DNA of 64,000 nt, from assembly GCA_963755375.1 (NCBI GenBank), contig CAVWKG010000016.1, positions 372,001-436,000 of the forward strand, given 5' to 3'. Below, piece after piece: positions 19,596 to 27,841 of the stretch. Position numbers and translations under genes: made by a program. Position 1 is the first letter of the stretch, and the number at the start of each line of letters is the position of its first letter. Under the pieces are notes generated by a model. The model was not told the origin of the DNA. It saw nothing but the letters and a program-made list of their open reading frames with translations, and did no database searches. The DNA comes from Bog-473 sp963755375 (lineage in GTDB: Bacteria; Actinomycetota; Acidimicrobiia; Acidimicrobiales; RAAP-2).

Positions 19596-21971
19596 GTGCA
19601 GGTGTTCGCCGTCGGCGACGCCCACTGGCTCGGCAACGTGGCGTACAACCCGAGCAGCCTGGTGTCGATCGTGCCCACTGGGGACAACGCGGGCTACTGG
19701 ATCGTCGGATCCAACGGCGCAATCTTCGGCCTGGGCGACGCTGGTTCTGACGGCTCTTTGCTCGCCCTAGGCATAGTGCCCAATTTTCCGATCGTCGGTG
19801 CGGCACCAACTGTTACTTCTTCTCCACCAGCCGTTCCGCCACCAACGACAACCTCTGTCACGCCAACTAGCACCGCAACTTCGGGTACACCGACGAGGGA
19901 GCCATCGCCAGCCATTACCACCGTCGGCAACACCTGTGGCGCCGTCGGCTCATGTTCCGCGAATGGCAACCCAGTAGGCAACACCTTTGGAGGTGTGCCA
20001 GAGACCGTGGCGGAGCTGGCCGTATCCTCTGATGGCGTCGCCCTATCCTCGGCAAACTGGGAAGAGAACTCCCATAACATCAACGTCTACGCCCCAGGAA
20101 CCGGGTACCCAGAGGGCCTTCAGACTGGTGATTCGGGACCACCATCTACCAGCAATCCTGCCGGCACCTTCGGCCTAGCTATGGACTCGACCTACATCTA
20201 TGGTGCCGAAGGTGATGGCCTAATGACCCGTTTCAGCCGAGCCACCTGGCTCAATCCGGCAAACGAGTCCAATGTCGACGAAGGCAACAGCACCGGCGTC
20301 GGTCCACTGACCGTTGACTCAGGCGGCAACCCATTGCTCGGTGAAACCCTCTGTGACGGCAACCTGTTCGTCACTGACGCTAACGGCCCGCTTACGACAA
20401 CCACCTACTTATCCCCAAACACCACTGAAATCAAAGAGGTCCCTACGTCGCTCTCAGGCGTCACAGAGACCTGGAGCGCCCCAGGGGCCAGCGTGCTCAC
20501 TTGTGACCGGGAGGGCGACATCTGGGCCCTCGTAGAGAACCCGGCAGGTTCGTCTGACATGCTAGAGCGCTTTAATGATTTCAGGCTCACTGCTGACGGC
20601 CTTACCCTTCCGGCCTCCGTCATCGCCCAAGGCGTAGCCGCTAGCCCAAGTAGTGACGAACTGCTCGTAGCTGACAATGGTCAAGACCAAGACTTCAAAT
20701 GGTTCAACTACTCTGGAACCCAAACGGGTCAGGTCGGCGTCACGGGGGGTTACCTACAGGGCTCTGACCCCGGCCTTATCGGTCCTGACCGCTTCGTAGG
20801 ACCTCGCTCGGTGGCCATTGACGGTTCGGGGAACATCTACACGGCCGAGAACTGCCTGCCAGGAGTTTCGCAGTCAGTGTGGCAAACGCCTGGTCCCTGC
20901 GCCATTATCACTGAATACCAATCAAACGGTACATCCGTCGTCTGGCGTGACGTCAACGCAAACACCTTCGGCGGAACCGGCGAGCCGACCAATGACGGCA
21001 GCCGGTTCTTCAACCGCGACTTCGAGTTTACCCGTGACTCATCCGGCAACTACCAACCGTATGCCTTTACCGTCAATCCATGGGCATACCCTTCTGATTC
21101 TCGTGTCAGTAGTGCGGCCCAAATAGGCTGTTCCACTGCTTGTCCCCAATACGGGGCCGGCACTTACGAGTGGGAAGGTGACGGCCACCGCTATGAGACC
21201 GTGGACCTCGGCGAAGGGGCAGTCTCTACATACGAGCAGTTGCCTAGTTCAGAGATCATGGCCCCGGTCTGGCAAATACCCAACCCTGGCGGCTGGGAGA
21301 ACGTGTTCGTCGATGACAACACCGGCAACATCTGGGGCGTTCAATTGGGCGGCACCAACGTCACTGAATATCCGTTGACCGGCTATTCCTCTAACGGTGT
21401 GCCCGAGTACGGCAGCCTCATCAGCTACGGCGAGCCACCGGGTCTCGTTGACGTCAGGGGTGTTGATGTCGAAGGCAGCACTGTCTATGTAACCGGCTTC
21501 TCCCCGAGCGACACAGACAGCAGTTCGGTGGCGGGTAACTATGAATCCATTGGCCCAACGCTCATAAAGTTCAATAGCCTACCGACCACTTCCGGCTGGT
21601 CAAGCTCAGCCTGGACCACTGACCCGACCTACTCTGTCAATTCATCCGACACCACCCCATTCCCTCAACCCTTCAGCTTTGCCGTTGACAGTCAAGCGAA
21701 GATAGTAGGAATAGCTCTGCTCTACGAGCCAGCCACCAACGGCAACCAATCGCTACAACACCAGGGTGCATTAGAGGAATACTCTACGACTACCGGCGCC
21801 TACATTCAGACACTCACCCCGCCCCTGCCCGGCACCGGTGTCGGTGAGGGTGCCTTCGACGACCAAAGCGGAGTCGTATCCAAGAACGGCTGGTTCTGGG
21901 TTGAGGACGACTGGTACACGCGCATCATCGGCGTCAGACCCTCGGCGCGGGCAGACAACTACGGGTCGTAG
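19596..21971 (+). CDS. large secreted beta-propeller-like protein (main segment)
   Basis: 791 codons continuing the protein that starts at 18897; no independent start is evident. After one more repeat comes a Thr/Ser/Pro-rich linker ('PPAVPPPTTTSVTPTSTATS'). A ~650-residue region follows with NHL-like stretches such as 'VGPRSVAIDGSGNIYTAEN', 'GVAASPSSDELLVADNG' and 'FVDDNTGNIWGV'. Cysteine pairs fit an extracellular protein. A diverged, broken copy lies inverted at 27842-30237. I recognise no enzymatic motif; a cell-surface scaffold or sensor role is inference. Confidence 0.72.
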   Translation: MQVFAVGDAHWLGNVAYNPSSLVSIVPTGDNAGYWIVGSNGAIFGLGDAGSDGSLLALGIVPNFPIVGAAPTVTSSPPAVPPPTTTSVTPTSTATSGTPTREPSPAITTVGNTCGAVGSCSANGNPVGNTFGGVPETVAELAVSSDGVALSSANWEENSHNINVYAPGTGYPEGLQTGDSGPPSTSNPAGTFGLAMDSTYIYGAEGDGLMTRFSRATWLNPANESNVDEGNSTGVGPLTVDSGGNPLLGETLCDGNLFVTDANGPLTTTTYLSPNTTEIKEVPTSLSGVTETWSAPGASVLTCDREGDIWALVENPAGSSDMLERFNDFRLTADGLTLPASVIAQGVAASPSSDELLVADNGQDQDFKWFNYSGTQTGQVGVTGGYLQGSDPGLIGPDRFVGPRSVAIDGSGNIYTAENCLPGVSQSVWQTPGPCAIITEYQSNGTSVVWRDVNANTFGGTGEPTNDGSRFFNRDFEFTRDSSGNYQPYAFTVNPWAYPSDSRVSSAAQIGCSTACPQYGAGTYEWEGDGHRYETVDLGEGAVSTYEQLPSSEIMAPVWQIPNPGGWENVFVDDNTGNIWGVQLGGTNVTEYPLTGYSSNGVPEYGSLISYGEPPGLVDVRGVDVEGSTVYVTGFSPSDTDSSSVAGNYESIGPTLIKFNSLPTTSGWSSSAWTTDPTYSVNSSDTTPFPQPFSFAVDSQAKIVGIALLYEPATNGNQSLQHQGALEEYSTTTGAYIQTLTPPLPGTGVGEGAFDDQSGVVSKNGWFWVEDDWYTRIIGVRPSARADNYGS

Positions 21972-22055
21972 GAGTTTCGGACCTCGCCCGGCCATGTCAA
22001 CTCGCTTGGGGCGAAGGCCCCGATCTCTTTGGAGCGGTCATGACTGATCTGATGG

Positions 22056-24512
22056 ATGCGGATGTCATTCTTCTCAAAGGAGATCTGGACCGAAGGCGTT
22101 GACGATGCCTATCCGGATCTGCGGCCCCACCTGGACCTGTCGCCATGGCAAAGCGGCGCGCAACCGGGTTTGGCTAGCGTGGGCAGGATCATGCGAGGGG
22201 ACCCAGCCAAGACGAGGTCCGAGGTCGTTCCTTCTGAACGTCCCACCGTTCTCATGGTCGGTGAAGCGCTCGCCCATGAGAACCCAGGAGGCTTGAACAG
22301 GTACCTGGAGGACTTGGCCTCGGCCTTGGAGGTCCAAGGCACGCCTGTCTTCACAATCCGGATGGGCATGGGCCCCACCAGATCTCCGAGCCACGTTCTG
22401 GCGGGCAAGACGTCTTGGCCACTGCCTTTGCGGATTCTGTCGTACTGGAGGGCAGCCGCACGACTGGCCGACCGTATCGATGTAGTCGACTCCCACTTCG
22501 CGCTCTACGGACTGCTTCCTGTCCTCGCGACGCGCCTCCGTTCGAAGCCCTTGGTCGTCCACTTCCACGGGCCGTGGGCCGAGGAGTCTCGGGTCGCGGG
22601 CCAGCGGAGCGGCGTGATTCTGTCGGTCAAGCGCTTGATGGAGGCCGCTCTCTACGGACGCGCTACCAGACTCGTCACCCTCTCCGAGGCTTTCAAGGCC
22701 ATCTTGGTCGAGCGTTACCGCGTGGATCCGTCTCGCGTGGAGGTGATCCCTCCGGGCGTCGACCTGGACCGCTTCCGCCCAGGGGACAGATTACGAACCC
22801 GACGGCATCTGGGGCTCTCAGACGACGGCTTCGTAGCCGTGGTGGCACGCCGTCTTGATCGGGACGCCCGGCGAATGGGGCTCGACACCCTGCTCGTAGC
22901 GTGGCGGCAGGTAGTCGAGGCAGTTCCAGGCGCCACGCTGCTCGTTATCGGTGACGGTTCGGCTCGGGGTGACCTCCAGGACCTAGCTCTCGAACTGAAC
23001 ATCTCCGGTTCGGTGCGGTTTCAGGGCAGGGTGGACGACGTTGACCTTGTCAGTGCGTATCAGGCGGCAGACGTGAGCGTCGTCCCGAGCATCGCGCTCG
23101 AGGGATTCGGCCTGGTGGCCCTCGAGTCCCTGGCGTGTGGGACACCAGTCGTGGTGACCGACTGCGGGGGGCTGCCCGAAGCGGTGGCCGGCCTGGACGC
23201 TTCGTTGATTGTGCAATCGAGGAACGCGGGAGCGTTGGCCGATCGCCTGACTACGGCGGCCAGAGGCGCTTTGCCCGACCGCCACGCCTGCAGGTCCTAT
23301 GCCGAGGGGTTCAGCTGGTCAGCCTGCGCTCGGGCCAACCAAGCGGTCTACGCCCGGGCTCTGGACCCGCGCCCACGGGTCGTGTTCCTCGATCATGTGG
23401 GCCGCCTCTCGGGCGGTGAGCTGGCCTTGGCCCGGCTCGTGGAAAACCTGGACGTCGACGCCCACGTGATCCTGGGGGAGGATGGCCCACTCGCGGAACG
23501 GCTTCAGAAGGCTGGAGCAGAGGTGGAGGTGCTTCCACTCCCACCGATCGCCCGTGATCTCCGGCGGGACCAGGTGGGCGCGCGACCCGAAGCGGCTCTG
23601 GCCTCGGCACGCTATGTGGCCACCCTGACCCGAAGGTTGAGGCGGCTGCGGCCCGATCTTGTCCACGCCAACTCGCTCAAATCTTCCCTGTACGGCGGCC
23701 TGGCCGCTCGGGCCGCCGGCGTCCCCCTCGTAATTCATCTCCGTGACCGCCTGGCCTCCGACTACCTCCCGCCGCCTGCCCTTCGGGTGGCCCAGGGAAC
23801 CATCCGTCACTTTGCCTCCGGGCTGATCACCAACTCCACCTCGACCCTGGAGACCGTTTCGCGTCGGCCAAGGCACTTCGCCGTCGTTCCCTCGGGGATC
23901 CCCGCTTCCTGGTGCACTCGCCCGACTCCGGACCGGTTGGCCCGGCGTGGACCTCTTCGTGTCGGCATGGTCGGGCGGATCGCTCCCTGGAAGGGCCAGC
24001 ATGTCTTCCTCGCAGCCTTCGCCGAGGCCTTCCCAGACGGTGGAGCGGAGGCGGTCATCGTCGGGTCGGCGCTCTTCGGGGAGGAGTCATATGAGAAGGA
24101 GCTCGGCCGGCTCGTAAAGGATCTCGGAATTGTCAGCGGAGTTCGGTTTTCCGGTTTCAGCGACGATGTCTGGGAGGAGCTCACGAAGCTGGACGTCCTG
24201 GTACACGCCTCGACGGTCCCGGAGCCCTTTGGCCAGGTCGTGCTGGAGGGAATGGCCGCCGGCCTGCCGGTGGTTGCAGCCCGGGCGGGAGGACCCGCCG
24301 AGCTCATAACCGATGGGATCGACGGCCTGCTCTTTACTCCGGGGCAATCCGACGAGCTGGCGACAACGCTGCGGGTGTTGGCCGAGGACCCGCTCCGCCG
24401 CCAGGAGTTGGGCCAGAATGCGCGGCAACGAGCGTCCTCCATGACCGTCGAAGCTTCGGCCGCCGCGGTCCTCGAACTCTACGGGCGTGTCCTCGGCCGG
24501 GGGCTGTCTTAG
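22056..24512 (+). CDS. two-domain GT4-GT4 glycosyltransferase
   Basis: 818 codons with two complete GT-B units. Unit 1 starts near residue 64 ('PTVLMVGEALAHENPGGLNR') and carries 'SIALEGFGLVALESLACGTPV'. Unit 2 starts near residue 445 ('RVVFLDHVGRLSGGE'), with 'RVGMVGRIAPWKGQHVFLAA' and 'PEPFGQVVLEGMAAGLPVV'. It probably adds two successive sugars. The start is doubtful: no ribosome site precedes 22056, while an ATG at 22040 with GGAG opens a different frame that stops after 20 codons. This may be a 5' frameshift. It abuts asnB directly. Confidence 0.88.
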   Translation: MRMSFFSKEIWTEGVDDAYPDLRPHLDLSPWQSGAQPGLASVGRIMRGDPAKTRSEVVPSERPTVLMVGEALAHENPGGLNRYLEDLASALEVQGTPVFTIRMGMGPTRSPSHVLAGKTSWPLPLRILSYWRAAARLADRIDVVDSHFALYGLLPVLATRLRSKPLVVHFHGPWAEESRVAGQRSGVILSVKRLMEAALYGRATRLVTLSEAFKAILVERYRVDPSRVEVIPPGVDLDRFRPGDRLRTRRHLGLSDDGFVAVVARRLDRDARRMGLDTLLVAWRQVVEAVPGATLLVIGDGSARGDLQDLALELNISGSVRFQGRVDDVDLVSAYQAADVSVVPSIALEGFGLVALESLACGTPVVVTDCGGLPEAVAGLDASLIVQSRNAGALADRLTTAARGALPDRHACRSYAEGFSWSACARANQAVYARALDPRPRVVFLDHVGRLSGGELALARLVENLDVDAHVILGEDGPLAERLQKAGAEVEVLPLPPIARDLRRDQVGARPEAALASARYVATLTRRLRRLRPDLVHANSLKSSLYGGLAARAAGVPLVIHLRDRLASDYLPPPALRVAQGTIRHFASGLITNSTSTLETVSRRPRHFAVVPSGIPASWCTRPTPDRLARRGPLRVGMVGRIAPWKGQHVFLAAFAEAFPDGGAEAVIVGSALFGEESYEKELGRLVKDLGIVSGVRFSGFSDDVWEELTKLDVLVHASTVPEPFGQVVLEGMAAGLPVVAARAGGPAELITDGIDGLLFTPGQSDELATTLRVLAEDPLRRQELGQNARQRASSMTVEASAAAVLELYGRVLGRGLS

Positions 24513-26309
24513 ATGTGTGGCGTATGTGGGATGGCGGGCGGCTCGGAAGGGGAACGCATCTCATTCGTCACCGCCAGCACCGCCACCCTTTCCCACCGCG
24601 GTCCGGACGCCGAGGGGATAAAGGTTCTCGACGGAGCTGTGCTCGGCCACACGAGGCTTCGAATCCTCGATCTTTCGGAAGCCGGGGACCAGCCGATGTC
24701 ATGCCGGAACGGAACCCTCTGGTGCTCTTACAACGGAGAGGTCTACAACTTCCATGATCTACGCTGCGAGCTCTCAGCCGCCGGACACCGCTTCGAGACC
24801 TCTTCCGACACGGAGGTCGTCCTAAGGGGCTTCGACGAGTGGGGCACGCAAGTCTTTTCTCGCCTCCGGGGGATGTTCGCGGTCGCTGTCTGGGACAACC
24901 GCACCCGAACCCTCGTGCTGGCCCGCGACGGCTTGGGAATCAAGCCGATGTACTACCGACCGCTCGCCGACGCGGTCGCCTTCGCCTCGGAACTGCGGAG
25001 CCTACGCCGATCCGGAGACCGTCTGGATTCCCTCTCGGTCTCCCGGTACCTGCGCCTGGGTTGGGTCCCTGGGCCCCGGACCATCGTGGAGGGGATTTTC
25101 GAACTGTTGCCCGGGAGCCTCCTTCGTTGGCAGGCCGGGCGAACAACGGTGGAGTCCTGGACCGTGTCTGAACCAAACTCGCCCCGCGGAACCAGCGCGC
25201 CCGAAGTGGCTGAGGCTATGGCAGAAGCGGTGGCGATGCATCTTGTGTCGGACGTGCCCGTAGGCGTGTTTCTGTCAGCTGGCGTCGATTCCGCCCTCGT
25301 CGCCACGCTGGCCGCTCGAGCCGGCGGCCGTCTGAGGAGCTTCACCGTCGGGTTCCCCGGTCCCAAGGACGAGACCCCCGCCGCCGCAGCCTTGGCTCGT
25401 CGCCTTGGCCTTCCGCACGACACCGTGCCCGTGTCCGGCCAGGAAGTGACGGGATCGATCGATCGGATCGTCGGCGACCTCGATCAGCCGTCGGTAGACG
25501 GGGTCAATTCCTGGGTCATCTCCAAGGCCGTCCGCGAGGCGGGCATCACCGTGGCGCTCTCGGGGCTCGGAGGCGACGAGATCTTCGGCTCATACTCGAC
25601 CTTTTGGCACGTACCTCGCCTGGCCCGATTGGGCGCCGCGGCTCGTCACGCTCCTCCCAAGCTACGGGAGGGGCTGCCTGTTCTGGCCGCAGCACTCCCT
25701 GGCTTTGCCCATTCCCGCCAAAGGAGGGCCCTCGAGGCAGTGGCAAAGGGAGGCTCTGACACGGCTTACGCCGCGGTCCGCGGCCCGCTCGGGGAAGGAG
25801 AGCTCGCGTGGCTTCGTGGGGGTCCGACGGAGCAAGTCGACCTCGGTATCGTCGAATCCGAGGACGTGGGAGAACTCGAGGCGTCGAACTACCTCCCCTT
25901 TCAGCTCCTACGCGACACCGACGCCATGTCCATGGCTCATTCCCTCGAGATACGGGTGCCGTTGCTGGACTCGACCGTCGTGTCATTCGGGAACGCACTA
26001 CGCCGTTCGCACCCTGCTGCGCCTGGTGGGGTGAAGCCACTGGTGGCCGAAGCCGTGGACCCGCAACTCAAAGAGGTCGCACTGCGCCCCAAGGCGACCT
26101 TTACCCTTCCCTTCGACAGGTGGCTCCGCGAGGAGTTGGCCGACTGGTCCGCCGAGGCCATAACGGCCGTCTCATATCAGGGCCTGGGTCTGAGAACCGA
26201 CCGCCTCGAAACCTTCCGGCAGCGCTTCGTGGCCGGTCATGTCAATTGGCGTGCCGTTTGGAATCTCGCCGTCCTCGGATGCTGGATCAACAAGGCGGGA
26301 CTCGGGTGA
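24513..26309 (+). CDS. asnB: asparagine synthase (glutamine-hydrolysing) family amidotransferase
   Basis: 598 residues. The N-terminus 'MCGVCGMAGG' gives the catalytic Cys2 of the class II glutaminase, followed by 'LSHRGPDAEG' and 'YNGEVYNF'. The synthetase half has the PP-loop 'FLSAGVDSALVATLA' and 'ALSGLGGDEIFGSY'. The ATG directly follows the stop of the preceding glycosyltransferase, so the two are one transcription unit. In polysaccharide clusters such enzymes are often thought to amidate a sugar acid or a peptide rather than make free asparagine. Which applies here is inference. Confidence 0.9.
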   Translation: MCGVCGMAGGSEGERISFVTASTATLSHRGPDAEGIKVLDGAVLGHTRLRILDLSEAGDQPMSCRNGTLWCSYNGEVYNFHDLRCELSAAGHRFETSSDTEVVLRGFDEWGTQVFSRLRGMFAVAVWDNRTRTLVLARDGLGIKPMYYRPLADAVAFASELRSLRRSGDRLDSLSVSRYLRLGWVPGPRTIVEGIFELLPGSLLRWQAGRTTVESWTVSEPNSPRGTSAPEVAEAMAEAVAMHLVSDVPVGVFLSAGVDSALVATLAARAGGRLRSFTVGFPGPKDETPAAAALARRLGLPHDTVPVSGQEVTGSIDRIVGDLDQPSVDGVNSWVISKAVREAGITVALSGLGGDEIFGSYSTFWHVPRLARLGAAARHAPPKLREGLPVLAAALPGFAHSRQRRALEAVAKGGSDTAYAAVRGPLGEGELAWLRGGPTEQVDLGIVESEDVGELEASNYLPFQLLRDTDAMSMAHSLEIRVPLLDSTVVSFGNALRRSHPAAPGGVKPLVAEAVDPQLKEVALRPKATFTLPFDRWLREELADWSAEAITAVSYQGLGLRTDRLETFRQRFVAGHVNWRAVWNLAVLGCWINKAGLG

Positions 26310-26574
26310 GCGCCGGTGCGGCGCAACTGAATGAGACGGCGCCGGAGGGCTAACGGGACAGCCGACAACCCCACGCGGCTGACGCCGGACGTGTCAGACA
26401 TTGCGATGGCTCTGCACTGAGAAGTCAGGGTCGAGGATGCACCAGGGCAGACATGCGGGCGCCATCCGAGCTCGCTTTGGGTGGCCGACCAACCAGCTTC
26501 AGCTCCTCACCCCCATAGCGATTCGGCCGATCAACGGATCCGGTCAAAGTCCTCCAGGACGATCCTGACGACGC

Positions 26575-26880
26575 ATGGGACGTGCGTCAGGTGGTCGGCG
26601 ATGTGGCGCAACTGGAGTGGTCCTGGTCGCCAAGGGATGCGAGACGCAACGCCAAGAGAGCGCAGCCGGTTGCCATGCAGTCGGCCAATACCGCTACGGC
26701 CAGCACGGCGCAGCAAGAGACGCGACCGGCGATGCCGCCGAGGACCAAGCCGAACGCTGATCGACCGCATCGTAGAGCTACGCCATTCAGGCCAGAGCTA
26801 CCGCCCAATCGCCGGCGACGCTAGACGCCGAGGGACTGAGTCCCCAACGCGCCTGTCACTGTGGCTACGGCAGAGCGGAT
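26575..26880 (+). mobile_element. remnant of a serine recombinase C-terminus
   Basis: Fragments in different plus frames match the region after the catalytic domain of resolvase/invertase-type recombinases: 'VVGDVAQLEWS' (about 26588), 'LIDRIVELRHSGQSYRPIAG' (about 26757-26817) and, one frame over, 'LDAEGLSPQRA'. This resembles the usual 'RIVELR..G.S.R.IAD.LNAEG..T' helix-turn-helix. It lacks the catalytic serine domain. The ~265 bp between asnB and this remnant contain nothing I recognise. Confidence 0.5.
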
Positions 26881-26902
26881 CGTCGCATTGCGCGACCGCA
26901 CG

Positions 26903-27819
26903 CTAGACGGGTGTGAACAGGGCGTGGGATCGCAATGTCGCCAGATGCTCCGCGTCACCCGGCTGTGATTGTCGCACCGAGTAACCGTGATCGACCAAGG
27001 TCTCGTACGCGGCCGCACCGCCTTCGCCATGAAGCTCGATCAGCCAGGTCGGTCGAACTTCGTCGAGAAACCTGGTCGCTGCCGGAATGACGATCCCCTC
27101 GGCTCCTTCGATGTCCATCATCACCAGTTGCGGTGGCGCATGTCATTGAGGAGCGCATCGAGCGGTACCGCCGGCACTGTCCGATCGCCGCTCTCGCGGA
27201 TCCGGCCGAGCGCGCTGTTCGATTCGAACCGTACATTGTGCGCTCGATCGGAGACAGCCGCCTCGATCACCTCGACGGTCAGGCTGTTGAGCGCGAGATT
27301 GTGGCGGAGGCGTTCCACGTTGGCTGGATCTGGCTCGACCGCGAGATGATGCCCGGTCGGGGACAGCGCACATGCGGTGATGACGTAGTAACCGATGTGG
27401 GCGCCGACATCCCACATCGACATTCCCTCTCGAAGGATGTGCGGAAGCAGATTATGAATCCACGGCTCATAGGTGCCAGCGATCAACCGCCGCTCGTCGC
27501 TCGCCATGTCGACTTGGATCGGTTGTCCGCGGGCCGGCCCTCGGCCGATCTTGCCCTCAGCCAGTCCCGTTCCTGGCGCTTCGGTGAGCGCATCGCGCAA
27601 GAGGTTCCGGATGCGCGGGTAGCGGTTGGCGATGAGAAGGGCGCGCTCAGGCACGAACGGCATTGCTGTCTTCAGGACTCGGCGAACCACGCCCCAATCG
27701 TAGCTCTTGATCAATCGCCGAATCGTTTCGCCGCCCGCATTCTCACGACGATGGCTCCAGCAACTGACAGATCCCCATCTGCCCTGACCAACCGAGGACC
27801 AGACTGGGTGGCGATTCAC
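26903..27819 (-). pseudogene. FkbM-family methyltransferase, interrupted by one frameshift
   Basis: The first part (to about 27130) has the SAM site 'MWDVGAHIGYYVITACAL' and 'LAVEPDPANVERLRHNLALN'. The FkbM hallmark 'VMMDIEGAEGIVIPAA' and the C-terminal strand ('TWLIELHGEGGAAAYETLVD') continue in another frame to 26903. One indel near 27125-27140 separates them. The start is uncertain within the first 60 codons. It is only distantly similar to the FkbM protein at 17225. Confidence 0.78.
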
Positions 27820-27841
27820 CTCGCTTTATTACGATTCATGG

